NCBI GenBank assembly: GCA_937990735.1
Contig: CALKQT010000002.1
Span: 1 to 64,000 of the forward strand
Direction of reading: 5' to 3'
Source of the DNA: an uncultured Campylobacter sp.
GTDB taxonomy: Bacteria > Campylobacterota > Campylobacteria > Campylobacterales > Campylobacteraceae
Length of the DNA stretch: 64,000 nucleotides
The position numbers and the translations under genes are program-made. Position 1 is the stretch's first letter. Each line of letters opens with the position of its first letter. The notes beneath the pieces were generated by a model. That model worked only from the letters and a program-made list of their open reading frames with translations, was not told the DNA's origin and did no database searches. Positions 8,804 to 16,840 of the stretch are shown here, piece after piece.

Positions 8804-9526
8804 ATGTTTGGTATCAGTATGCCTGAAATTACGGTCATTTTAATCATCGCGATAATCGTGCTGGGGCCCGAAAAGCTTCCAAAAGTGCTGGTCGAGCTCG
8901 CGAAATACTTCAAAGTCATCAAAAAAACCATCAACGACGCAAAATCGAGCTTCGATCAGGAGCTTCGCATCGCCGAGCTCAAAGAGGATGCCAAAAAATA
9001 TAAAGAGAGTATCACGCAAGCAAGCGAGGGCGTGCGCAAAAAGCTCACGTTTGAGGAGCTCGACGAGATCAAAGGCGGTATCGACTCGGTCAAAGAGACG
9101 CTAAATGCGGGGCTAAAAGACGCGGAAAGCTCTCTTAAAGAAACGCTTAGCTCGGACGCCGCCAAAGACGCGTTAAACTCCGCGAAAGTCTCGGCACAAA
9201 AACAGAGCGAGACGGCAAATTTAAAAGCAAATTCGAGCGGCGAAAATTCCGCGCAAGGCTCCGCTGGTACCGCAAACTCTACGCAAGGCTCCACCGACAG
9301 CGCAATGAATTCCGTAGCCGGAGACAAAAGCAAAAATTCTAGCGTCGAAAACGAAAGCAAAAATTCTATGCCGAGCGCGGGCTGCGACGCGGGAAATTCC
9401 GCACAAAATACGAATGCAAGCAGTGAAGCGAAAAGCGCCGCGCAAAATATGAACGCAAATTTAAACGGCGATGCGCAAAATTCTATGCAAAATTCCGCAC
9501 AAAATAACGATACGCAAAAATCATAA
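8804..9526 (+). CDS. tatB: Sec-independent translocase protein TatB
   Basis: Part of the TatBC receptor for twin-arginine signal peptides. Residues 1-20 form the membrane helix of the TatA/B fold, followed by the conserved GPEKLP hinge and an amphipathic helix. Residues about 25-125 are charged coiled coil. The last 110 or so residues are low-complexity Asn/Ser/Ala (NSAQ, QNSAQN and similar), which makes the protein about 70-90 residues longer than usual TatB. AGGA precedes the ATG. Fifteen bases separate it from tatC. Confidence 0.9.
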   Translation: MFGISMPEITVILIIAIIVLGPEKLPKVLVELAKYFKVIKKTINDAKSSFDQELRIAELKEDAKKYKESITQASEGVRKKLTFEELDEIKGGIDSVKETLNAGLKDAESSLKETLSSDAAKDALNSAKVSAQKQSETANLKANSSGENSAQGSAGTANSTQGSTDSAMNSVAGDKSKNSSVENESKNSMPSAGCDAGNSAQNTNASSEAKSAAQNMNANLNGDAQNSMQNSAQNNDTQKS

Positions 9527-9541
9527 TGAGAGAGAAATTTA

Positions 9542-10300
9542 ATGTTTGAAGAGCTAAAACCCCATCTAGCCGAGCTTCGTAAGCGCCTAGTTATCTGCGT
9601 GCTTTCCGTCATCGTCCTTTTTATCGCATGCTTCGGCTTTTGGGAGGATATTTTAGGCTTTATGACCCGCCCACTGGTGCGCGTACTTCCCAAAGGCAGC
9701 GAGATCATCTTTACCCAGCTTGGCGAGACCTTTTTTACCGCGATGAAGGTGTCGTTTTTCACCTCGTTACTTCTAGCAATGCCGATAATTTTCTGGCAGG
9801 TGTGGCTTTTCGTAGCGCCTGGGCTTTACGACAACGAGAAAAAATACGTCATCCCTTTCGTTAGCGGCGCGAGCATTATGTTCTTTTTAGGCGCGGCGTT
9901 TTGCTATTTTTTCGTAATCCCCGTCGCGTTTAATTTCTTGGTAAATTTTGGCGCCAAGCAATTTACTGCGATGCCTACAATCGGCGAATATGTAGGCTTT
10001 TTCGCTAAGCTCGTCGTCGCATTCGGTATCAGCTTCGAGCTTCCTGTAGTAACCTTTTTCCTCGCTAAAATCGGGCTTGTGACGAACAAAAGCTTAAGCG
10101 ATTTTTTTCGCTACGCGATCGTCATTATTTTCATCTTTGCAGCGGTGATGACGCCGCCGGACGTGCTTAGTCAGTTTATGCTCGCAACTCCGCTAATTGC
10201 GCTTTATCTGCTCTCAATCTTCATCGCCAAAATGATAAACCCGTATAGGTCCGAGGAGGATGACGAAAGCGAAAATTCCACGGACGTAGCGCAGGCGTGA
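9542..10300 (+). CDS. tatC: Sec-independent translocase protein TatC
   Basis: Multi-spanning membrane subunit that recognises twin-arginine signals. The N-terminal signature HLAELRKRL is at residues 7-15, six hydrophobic segments follow, and the periplasmic-loop motif FSFE-type Glu appears in FGISFELPVV. Length 252 is standard. The acidic C-terminal tail (EEDDESENSTD) is in the cytoplasm. It follows tatB in one transcription unit and ends one base before queA starts. Confidence 0.95.
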   Translation: MFEELKPHLAELRKRLVICVLSVIVLFIACFGFWEDILGFMTRPLVRVLPKGSEIIFTQLGETFFTAMKVSFFTSLLLAMPIIFWQVWLFVAPGLYDNEKKYVIPFVSGASIMFFLGAAFCYFFVIPVAFNFLVNFGAKQFTAMPTIGEYVGFFAKLVVAFGISFELPVVTFFLAKIGLVTNKSLSDFFRYAIVIIFIFAAVMTPPDVLSQFMLATPLIALYLLSIFIAKMINPYRSEEDDESENSTDVAQA

Positions 10301-10301
10301 G

Positions 10302-11321
10302 ATGGCGGATCTAAATTTAGTTGGCAGCTACGATTACGAGCTTCCTAGCGAGCTCATCGCAAGCGCGCCCTTGATGCCCAAACAAAGCGCGCGCCTGCTA
10401 ATCTACGACCGCGCCAAGCAGCAGATCACTCACGCGCACTTCGGCGATTTGGCGGATGCCCTGCCGCCCTGCGATATTATTTTCAACGACACGAAGGTAA
10501 TCAAGGCGCGCCTATTCGGTCATAAAAACAGTGGCGGCAAGATCGAGCTTCTGCTAAACTCGCCGCTTGAGGGCAATAAATTTAGCGCCTATATTCGCGG
10601 CAGCGTCAAAGTAGGCAGCGAATTAAAATTTCAAAGCGGTCTTGAAGCGCGCGTCTGTGAGCTGATGGAAGGCGGGCTTCGCATCGTGCAGTTTGAGCAG
10701 GGCGGTAAAGCTTTAAACACCCACGATGTTTTTGAAATTTGCGAACGTATCGGCCATGTGCCGCTGCCGCCGTATATCAAGCGCGCCGATACCAAGCAGG
10801 ACGAGAGCTGGTATCAAAGCATCTTCGCGCGCGAGCAAGGCGCCGTCGCCGCACCCACCGCAAGCTTGCACTTTGATAGCGAGATGATTGCGGATTTGCG
10901 CCAAAATCACGATATCCACTTCATCACGCTGCACGTAGGCGCAGGCACCTTCAAGCCCGTGGAAGTAGCGGATCTGCGCGATCACAAAATGCACGGCGAG
11001 CTCTACTCCATACCGCCGCAGACCGCGCAAATTCTAAAAAGCGAGCGAAAAATTTTAGGCGTGGGCACGACCGTTACGCGAACGATCGAAAATTTTGCGC
11101 GCAACGGGCAAAGCAGCGGGATCTGCGAGCTGTTTTTGCACCCGGGCAACCCACCAATAAGACAGAATTTTTTGCTTACGAACTTTCACCTGCCAAAATC
11201 CACGCTGATAATGCTCGTAGCGAGCTTCATCGGTCTTGAGCGCACGCTTGAGCTCTACCGCATCGCAGTGGAGCAAAGATACCGCTTCTACTCCTATGGC
11301 GATGGGATGCTTGTGCTATGA
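10302..11321 (+). CDS. queA: tRNA preQ1-34 ribosyltransferase-isomerase QueA
   Basis: Transfers the ribosyl part of SAM to preQ1 in tRNA to make epoxyqueuosine. Motifs include YDYELPSELIA at the start, FNDTKVIKARL, the HVPLPPYIKR-type segment and GAVAAPTASLHF, all typical. Length 339 fits. The ATG follows the tatC stop by one base, so translation is probably coupled. The stop overlaps the next start as ATGA. Confidence 0.95.
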   Translation: MADLNLVGSYDYELPSELIASAPLMPKQSARLLIYDRAKQQITHAHFGDLADALPPCDIIFNDTKVIKARLFGHKNSGGKIELLLNSPLEGNKFSAYIRGSVKVGSELKFQSGLEARVCELMEGGLRIVQFEQGGKALNTHDVFEICERIGHVPLPPYIKRADTKQDESWYQSIFAREQGAVAAPTASLHFDSEMIADLRQNHDIHFITLHVGAGTFKPVEVADLRDHKMHGELYSIPPQTAQILKSERKILGVGTTVTRTIENFARNGQSSGICELFLHPGNPPIRQNFLLTNFHLPKSTLIMLVASFIGLERTLELYRIAVEQRYRFYSYGDGMLVL

Positions 11322-12355
11322 AAGCCGTGGTTTTAGGCGCACTGGCGCTGATAGCAGCGATCGCGTGGTTTGCGGCAAAAAAGCTCTTTTCTAAAAAGCC
11401 CGCCGTAAGCGGCAAAATTTTCTCCGCTGCGCCTAAAGTCAAGGAAAGTAATTCCGTCGTGCCTAGACGCGAGGATATCGCGCAGATCGATATTTTAAAA
11501 ATTTTAAAATTTCAAAGCGAAATTTTATTTGAGGAGTGCACGAAATACGACAGCACGCTATATCTTAGCTTCCCACCGCAGCTGCCGCGTATCTACGGCG
11601 GCGAGGTGCTAAATCTCACTAGCGCGGTCTTTGACGCGTGCGAGTTTTTTCTGCAAAATATTGCTGAACCGATCCGTGTAAGCGTGGAATTTAGTAGCAA
11701 GGAGCTTAGAGCGAATATGAGCTCCATCAAGCTCGACGTTCGCGTAGGCATCGATCGCGAGCTAAAGGATCCGCGCACCTATGCGCTTAAAAGTGCACTA
11801 GAAAGCGCCGCTAGCACGGATGATGAGTATCTTACTTCGGCACAGACCCATTTGCGTGCACTCGGTTCGCATCCGAGTATTGGAGCCGACGGGCGTGGAA
11901 CCTTTATCAAAATGGATGCGGTACTTAGCTGCTTCGCGCAGCAGAGCTTTGGCACAAAAAAATACGACTACAACGTCATAATCACGCATAAAAACCGCGC
12001 GATCTTTGAGGAGCTGCGAGATTTTTTGAGCGGGCTTGGCTGCGACGTGATGCCAAACTCCAACTGGGAGAGCGCAAAGAGACATCTAAACGACTTCATC
12101 TACGTAGCCGATGTCGTCATCCTCGACGCCGAGATCCTGCGCGCAAATATAAGCGAAATAAACTACCTCAACGCGCTGGAAAAAGATGGGGTATTTTTCA
12201 TATTTTTACTTAAAAACAAACACTCGCTCAAGGTACTGGAGGGGCTAAATTTCAAATTTTTTAAGCTCGAGATGCCATATTTTTACGACGAGTTTTACGC
12301 CACGCTTGATCTCATCGAAAAGATCAAAAACGATGAGAATTTCTTGGGGCTGTAG
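11318..12355 (+). CDS. Membrane-anchored protein resembling a degenerate histidine kinase/receiver
   Basis: No confident family. A membrane helix at about 3-20 is followed by a linker. Residues about 85-205 recall a histidine-kinase ATPase domain: a helix SAVFDACEFFLQN where the N box lies, a strand KLDVRVGID where DxGxG belongs, and a lid-like end GADGRGTFIKM. Residues about 215-335 recall a receiver domain, with Asp270 in VVILDAEI at the phosphoacceptor position. The phosphorylatable His, the G1 box and the receiver's acidic pair are not evident, so catalysis is doubtful. It overlaps queA by four bases. The homology is inferred from pattern only. Confidence 0.6.
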   Translation: MKAVVLGALALIAAIAWFAAKKLFSKKPAVSGKIFSAAPKVKESNSVVPRREDIAQIDILKILKFQSEILFEECTKYDSTLYLSFPPQLPRIYGGEVLNLTSAVFDACEFFLQNIAEPIRVSVEFSSKELRANMSSIKLDVRVGIDRELKDPRTYALKSALESAASTDDEYLTSAQTHLRALGSHPSIGADGRGTFIKMDAVLSCFAQQSFGTKKYDYNVIITHKNRAIFEELRDFLSGLGCDVMPNSNWESAKRHLNDFIYVADVVILDAEILRANISEINYLNALEKDGVFFIFLLKNKHSLKVLEGLNFKFFKLEMPYFYDEFYATLDLIEKIKNDENFLGL

Positions 12356-12394
12356 CGATCAGGCAGCGATAAATTTAAAACCGAAGAGATTGAA

Positions 12395-12847
12395 GTGCTG
12401 TATTTCGACCTAGATTGGATCAAGGGCAATATAAACGATAGCGAATATGCCTTAAGGCAGCGGCGGTACGAGGCGTATTTGGCAGGGCTGCATAAAAATA
12501 TGCATACGCTAGAAAGAATTTTTGCGGGCATAAGCTTCAACGATGCGCTATTGCTACCCAAAAAGCAAATTAATGAAAAGTTGCATTTGAAATTTTACAT
12601 CGGAGATTTGCAAAATGGATATTATGAACTAAAATGCGTTATGAGCTCGGATCAAAGATGTGGCGCAGCGCCCGGCGAAATAATAACGAGCGAGATATTT
12701 TACAAAAATGGCAATTACCGCTTCTCTTTCATCCTCGCTTGCTTGAAGGAATACGCCGTTAATTTCTCCAGGATAGATAGCCTTAAATTTAACGCGATTT
12801 CGCAAAGAAAATATAGCCGCGAGTTTAAGAAATGGAAACTTTCATAG
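12395..12847 (+). CDS. Hypothetical protein, 150 aa
   Basis: Unrecognised soluble protein, basic towards the C-terminus (REFKKWKLS). The proposed start is GTG 12395 with GAAGAG about 10 bases upstream. The frame is the same as that of the preceding gene, which ends with TAG at 12353, only 13 codons earlier. It could be a readthrough or formerly fused domain of that protein, though I see no other evidence. A pair of Cys (about residues 80 and 88) flanks SSDQR. Confidence 0.55.
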   Translation: MLYFDLDWIKGNINDSEYALRQRRYEAYLAGLHKNMHTLERIFAGISFNDALLLPKKQINEKLHLKFYIGDLQNGYYELKCVMSSDQRCGAAPGEIITSEIFYKNGNYRFSFILACLKEYAVNFSRIDSLKFNAISQRKYSREFKKWKLS

Positions 12848-13449
12848 TAAATCCAAACCTCGGTTTTTTACGTATAAAATTTAATCCGCTAAAGATTGCC
12901 GCCTCGGTATTTATCTCATTTACAATCCAAAATTAAAAATATTAGCTAGCGAGGTTTTGGGAGGTATGGATTTTGATTTAGGCACGAGCTTTCTGGTAAA
13001 CTATGCGAGCTTCGGAGGTATAAAAATTTTAGTTTTTCGTGACTTAGAATGTGTCGCGTACTTCAGGTCAAAGCGTAGCGATGTGGGATAAAATTTTGCT
13101 CGCTCGAGTGCTGAGGCATTATGCTTTTAGAAAAAACACAAAGTAACGTAAATTTCGCTGTGTCTTGTAGCTGAAATCCATTAAATTTAAGCCAGAGTCA
13201 TTCGGCGGCAGTGTCATTCGCCACACTCTCTAAGGCAAAATCTCTAAATTTAAGTTCTGGACATCATATGCAAGCAGATTTCCTTCTGCCCTTAAAGCAT
13301 TCAAATCATATTAAAATTTGAACTTCCAAGCGAATCTAAAGAATTTTGGAAATCACTACGTTGCATTTAAAGGCGCGCCCGATAATAGATATAAACAAAC
13401 CAGCAAATTTTAAAATTTAGCCAGGCGAACTTTGTTCGCGATTTAAATT
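12848..13449. other. Intergenic stretch, about 600 bases
   Basis: No supported gene. A 41-codon ORF at 12966-13091 (+) starts after GGGAGGT but the spacing to ATG is too short for confidence; it may be a remnant. AACCTCGG near 12855 is partly mirrored by GCGAGGTTTT near 12945. The region looks like decayed coding DNA rather than regulatory sequence. Confidence 0.4.
13425..13439. terminator. Hairpin after the 13450 gene
   Basis: GCGAAC (13425-13430) and GTTCGC (13434-13439) are separated by TTT, with AT-rich flanks, 10 bases beyond the stop of the minus-strand gene at 13450. Probably its terminator. Confidence 0.45.
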
Positions 13450-13947
13450 TTATCTTCTGCCCTCTTTTTTAGCCTTGACCGCTTCATAAAGCTCATCGAT
13501 CGAAGTCGCGGACGAGCCCGAATATTTCTGTGACGCTTGCATAGTCTTTTTGCCCCATTTACCGTCAATCGTCACGCCGTAGCCGCTAAACATCAAACTT
13601 CGCTGGATATAATAGACTTTATATTGCTGCGTCATACTTTGTTGCTTCTGCACTTCGCGCTCAGCATCTTTTGCCTGCTCACTTTCATATACGGAAGCAC
13701 CCGCTAAATATCCTAGAACTAAGCCTCCCACAATTGGTACGACAGACGCAACAAATCTATTATTTATGCTAGAAGTCAAGCCTTCCAAAAATGCCTTTGC
13801 AATGCAAAACACTATAAAGCCCGGAATAAAAGCGAGAACGGCATTGAAGCCACCACCTATCACGTATACGAGCATACAGACTAAAATAATAGCTACAAGC
13901 CCCTCACCCAAACCGCTACCGACGAGGAAGGCTAGGAAAAAATTCAT
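13450..13947 (-). CDS. Small membrane protein with peptidoglycan-binding-like C-terminus
   Basis: 165 residues. Three hydrophobic segments fill residues 1-90 (FLAFLVGSGLGEGLVAIILV, AVLAFIPGFIVFCIAKAF, ASVVPIVGGLVLGYLAGASV). A short coiled linker follows, and the last 45 residues contain YGVTIDGKWGKKTMQAS, which resembles the peptidoglycan-binding-1 motif in which a G-x-x-T/V-DG-x-x-G-x-x-T pattern recurs. If so, the tail would face the periplasm and contact the wall. The family assignment is tentative. Confidence 0.6.
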   Translation of the reverse strand: MNFFLAFLVGSGLGEGLVAIILVCMLVYVIGGGFNAVLAFIPGFIVFCIAKAFLEGLTSSINNRFVASVVPIVGGLVLGYLAGASVYESEQAKDAEREVQKQQSMTQQYKVYYIQRSLMFSGYGVTIDGKWGKKTMQASQKYSGSSATSIDELYEAVKAKKEGRR

Positions 13948-14046
13948 AATTTATCTTTTAAAAATTTAAGTAGTGCAATTCTCCAAATTTAAATTTAATC
14001 GGAGAATTACAAAATTTATCCCCGCCAATAGACGATGGAACATAGG

Positions 14047-14343
14047 CTACTTAACGTGCTTCATGATCCTATGAAATTGCGGACTATGATCTCGCGCCAT
14101 AAAAATATACCCAATGATACCTAACACGCCGATACCCAAGACGATATAAAATAGAGTACCGCTATCCTTGGTAAAAGCCCCTCCAAAGAACAGCCAAAGT
14201 ATAGAAATAAGAAGCGTCTTTAACCAGGGTCTGCTATAAGAGATCTCCGCCTGGCACCCACCGCATACGATTGCTCCGTATTTGATGTCGTCTTTGCCAC
14301 AAAATGGGCACATTAAATGATCCGGATGTTCATTCTCTGCCAT
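14047..14343 (-). CDS. Zinc-ribbon membrane protein, 98 aa
   Basis: A two-CxxC zinc ribbon at the N-terminus (CPFCGKDDIKYGAIVCGGC, residues 12-30) is followed by two membrane helices (about 41-60 and 66-84) and a basic tail with several His. This is a common architecture of small bacterial membrane proteins with no known function. AAGGAGAAATT precedes the ATG. It may be cotranscribed with the similarly small membrane gene at 13450. Confidence 0.65.
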   Translation of the reverse strand: MAENEHPDHLMCPFCGKDDIKYGAIVCGGCQAEISYSRPWLKTLLISILWLFFGGAFTKDSGTLFYIVLGIGVLGIIGYIFMARDHSPQFHRIMKHVK

Positions 14344-14425
14344 AATTTCTCCTTTGAAAAAATATAGGTGGAATTATATATAAGAGCGGGCTTAAATTTT
14401 AAAATTTAGAGTTTAAAATAGGGGG

Positions 14426-14454
14426 AATTTTAGCGGCTTTGTACCGCTAAAATT
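14426..14454 (-). terminator. Terminator of the rpsF-ssb-rpsR operon
   Basis: An 11-base stem, AATTTTAGCGG (14426-14436) with CCGCTAAAATT (14444-14454), and a 7-base loop, at the rpsR stop codon. Confidence 0.6.
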
Positions 14455-14714
14455 TAAAGATTTTCGAATGGATTTACGACCACGTCTTTGCGATCGACGA
14501 TGTAAGGTATAAGGGCTGCTTGGCGCGCACGCTTGATAGCCTTTTCTACCATCTCTTGGTATTTTTTGCTAGTACCGGTTAAGCGACGCGGCATAATCTT
14601 AAAGCGCTCGCTTAGGCAGTGCTTTAGAAGTGCCGTGTCCTTATAATCGATAAATTCGATCTTTGCCTCTGTAAATTTGCAATACTTCCTAGTATATTTT
14701 CTCTTATCTGCCAT
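14454..14714 (-). CDS. rpsR: 30S ribosomal protein S18
   Basis: Binds 16S rRNA together with S6 in the platform of the small subunit. Residues include KYTRKYCKFTE, IDYKDTALLKHCLSERFKIMP and RRLTGTSKKYQ, the standard S18 signature. 86 residues is normal. Last gene of rpsF-ssb-rpsR, with a hairpin terminator directly after the stop. Confidence 0.97.
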   Translation of the reverse strand: MADKRKYTRKYCKFTEAKIEFIDYKDTALLKHCLSERFKIMPRRLTGTSKKYQEMVEKAIKRARQAALIPYIVDRKDVVVNPFENL

Positions 14715-14727
14715 GATTTTTCCTTAA

Positions 14728-15327
14728 TTAAAATGGGATCGTGTCGTTGCCGTCATCGTATTTATCGGCATCGACGTCGACTTCTGGAATCGTGCTTTCG
14801 TAACTCTGCTCTTTTTGTTTAGGCGCATTGTAATCGTTTTTTGCACCTCTGGAATTTGAGTTTTGTCTGTTAGCATAGCTATTTCCGCCGCCGTAATTAC
14901 CGCCGCCATAGCTAGAATTCCCGCCGCCGTAGCCGCTGGAGCTTCCGCCATAATTGCCGCCCTCGTAATTGCCGCTTTGATTATAGCCGCCGCTTCCACC
15001 TTGATTGCTTCCTAGCATCTCCATCGTATCTACGCTGATGGAGTGCTTGCTTCGGTTCTGTCCGTTTTGATCCTGCCACTGATCTAGCTTTAAGCGGCCT
15101 TCGATCAAAATTTTACTGCCTTTTCGCAAGTATTGATTTGCGATCTCAGCCGTGCGACCGAAAAAATCTATGTCTATAAAGCACGTTTCTTCGCGTTTCT
15201 CGCCGTTTGAGCTATTGTATCTGCGTGTGACGGCGATGCCGGTTTTGCCTACGGCAGTGCCCGTTTGCAAATATCTAAGCTCGATATCTCGGGTCAAATT
15301 ACCTACCAAAACTACTTTATTAAACAT
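14728..15327 (-). CDS. ssb: Single-stranded DNA-binding protein
   Basis: Coats single-stranded DNA in replication and repair. The OB fold fills residues 1-110 (MFNKVVLVGNLTRDIELRY, SILIEGRLKLDQWQD). A Gly/Tyr/Ser/Asn-rich linker (about 115-160) and an acidic tip ending DTIPF follow; the tip recruits partner proteins. At 199 residues it is slightly longer than E. coli SSB owing to the linker. It lies between rpsF and rpsR with 10-13 base gaps. Confidence 0.97.
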   Translation of the reverse strand: MFNKVVLVGNLTRDIELRYLQTGTAVGKTGIAVTRRYNSSNGEKREETCFIDIDFFGRTAEIANQYLRKGSKILIEGRLKLDQWQDQNGQNRSKHSISVDTMEMLGSNQGGSGGYNQSGNYEGGNYGGSSSGYGGGNSSYGGGNYGGGNSYANRQNSNSRGAKNDYNAPKQKEQSYESTIPEVDVDADKYDDGNDTIPF

Positions 15328-15337
15328 ATTTTATCCT

Positions 15338-15751
15338 TTATTCGCCCTCTTTGGCTGCTTCTTCGGGCTCTTTTGGCTCTATCGGCGCTTTTGGCTCGCG
15401 CTCTTTTTTCGCAGGGCTTAGTTTGATGCCTTTGCTTAGTTTATCCCAAGCGGAAATTTCACACTTAGTCTCATATTTGACGGTCAAAAATCTAATGATA
15501 TCTTCGGTGATGCGCAGATTTCTAACAAGTTCGGAGATCAAGCTCGGCTCGGCTTTAAAATAGATTACGAAATAAACTCCGCGCTCATATTTGTCGATCT
15601 TATAGGCAAGCTTTCTAGCGCCCATTTCGATCACGGAAGCGATCTCTCCGCCATTTTTGGTTATGATTTCTTTGACGAAATCGACTTTTGTTTTAACTTC
15701 ATCGTCGGTAAGCGTGGGCTTAACGATGAATAAAACCTCGTAGTTTCTCAT
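15338..15751 (-). CDS. rpsF: 30S ribosomal protein S6
   Basis: Binds 16S rRNA with S18. It begins MRNYEVLFIVKP and has the family core MGARKLAYKIDKYERGVYF. The C-terminal 35 residues are acidic and Pro/Lys-rich (EPKAPIEPKEPEEAAKEGE), longer than in E. coli and typical of epsilonproteobacteria. AAGGAGAATTT precedes the ATG. It is the first gene of its operon, and a candidate S6:S18 control hairpin lies 22 bases upstream. Confidence 0.96.
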   Translation of the reverse strand: MRNYEVLFIVKPTLTDDEVKTKVDFVKEIITKNGGEIASVIEMGARKLAYKIDKYERGVYFVIYFKAEPSLISELVRNLRITEDIIRFLTVKYETKCEISAWDKLSKGIKLSPAKKEREPKAPIEPKEPEEAAKEGE

Positions 15752-15772
15752 AAATTCTCCTTATGGATTTTA

Positions 15773-15795
15773 GCTCGCAAACGGTGTCTGCGGGC
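15773..15795 (-). promoter_or_regulatory. Candidate S6:S18 autoregulatory leader hairpin
   Basis: On the minus strand GCCCGCAGACACCGTTTGCGAGC folds into about nine pairs with one mismatch, leaving an ACC loop followed by the closing C-G pair, so CACCG sits at the tip. Known rpsF leaders bind S6:S18 through a conserved CCG resembling its 16S rRNA site. Position just before the rpsF ribosome site fits translational feedback. Confidence 0.45.
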
Positions 15796-15835
15796 AAGGA
15801 TTTTGCAAAAAATGCGAAGAGATATTACTAAAATT

Positions 15836-16840
15836 TCACTTAATATTTGCTTTTTGTCCTAGCGAACTTAGCAGCATGCGCTGCAACCTCAAAAACGACG
15901 CGAGCAAAAGCTCATCCTTCGCCGCGTTCTTTTCGCTTTTGAGTTCAAATTCCAAATCGTTTAAGTGAGCGAAAATTTTATAAAACGTCCGCGTAGAAAA
16001 ACTAGTGGCATAGCGCTGCATCTGTGCGGCCACGGAAGGGGGCGGCTGATAGCCTAAAACCGCCTTAAAATCAAATCTGCCGTTTATTTTCACGTAAGCA
16101 TGCAGGCGAAAAATTCTATAAATCAGACGGTAGAAATAATTTATCAGCTCCATCTCGTTGTATCCGCCGCCCAGAGCCATTTTGTAAAAATCTACGCGAA
16201 AATCGCAAAGGCTGAAAATTTTATCGAAAAGCTCGTCGTAGCTCACCTCGCTAAGGCCATAAACCATCAAATTTACGTTTTGCAGGTTAAGCTCAAGCCC
16301 CAGACTTGCAAATTTCTCTATCTCGCTCGCGCTTAGGCTCAGGCTTTCGTTGTGGATGGCATAGATCCTGCTAAGTGCGGCGGTGTTTGCAAAAAGTCCG
16401 CACATCTCGCATTTTTGCGCAAGCAGCGCTATGGCTTCATTCACGCCAGAGGGTTTGAAAAATCTAACCTCGTTTCGTTCAAATTCTTTGATAAAATCCG
16501 CGCTTACAGACATTTCGCTATCGTTTAGCTCGTAGATCAGATGGTTATTTGCGTCCGCCTTGCACAGCGCGATGAGCCTTCGCAGCTCCTCTTTTTTGAT
16601 AAGCGAGGCGGTTTTGATGTGAAGCGTGTTGCTGCCGCCGAAAAGCGAGGGCTCCAAGAAGCTTCGCGCTGCGTCAAAATCATACTCCAAAAAATACAAA
16701 CTCAAAAAATTTTCCGCGGCGTAAATTTGTTTCAAGCGCTGCGCGTAAAGCTCGTTTGAAAAATCGTCTCCGCCGCGCAAAAGCACGAAATTAGGCACCC
16801 TGCCGCTTGCGATAAGCCCGTCAAATTCTTTCTTATACAT
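15836..16840 (-). CDS. holA: DNA polymerase III subunit delta
   Basis: Clamp-loader subunit that opens the sliding clamp. 334 residues, starting MYKKEFDGLIASGRVPNF. The pattern fits the divergent epsilonproteobacterial HolA: a Rossmann-like N-terminal domain, LFGGSNTLHIKTASLIKKEEL in the middle, and an alpha-helical C-terminal collar. Sequence identity to E. coli is low, so position helps: its ATG overlaps the rnr stop (TGATG) exactly as the rnr-holA pair in C. jejuni. Confidence 0.85.
   Translation of the reverse strand: MYKKEFDGLIASGRVPNFVLLRGGDDFSNELYAQRLKQIYAAENFLSLYFLEYDFDAARSFLEPSLFGGSNTLHIKTASLIKKEELRRLIALCKADANNHLIYELNDSEMSVSADFIKEFERNEVRFFKPSGVNEAIALLAQKCEMCGLFANTAALSRIYAIHNESLSLSASEIEKFASLGLELNLQNVNLMVYGLSEVSYDELFDKIFSLCDFRVDFYKMALGGGYNEMELINYFYRLIYRIFRLHAYVKINGRFDFKAVLGYQPPPSVAAQMQRYATSFSTRTFYKIFAHLNDLEFELKSEKNAAKDELLLASFLRLQRMLLSSLGQKANIK

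Noticed and set aside
8956..9762. Long open frame of 268 codons antisense to tatB and tatC
   Set aside because: It mirrors the Asn/Ser repeat region, has no ribosome site or recognisable protein pattern, and tatB is secure.
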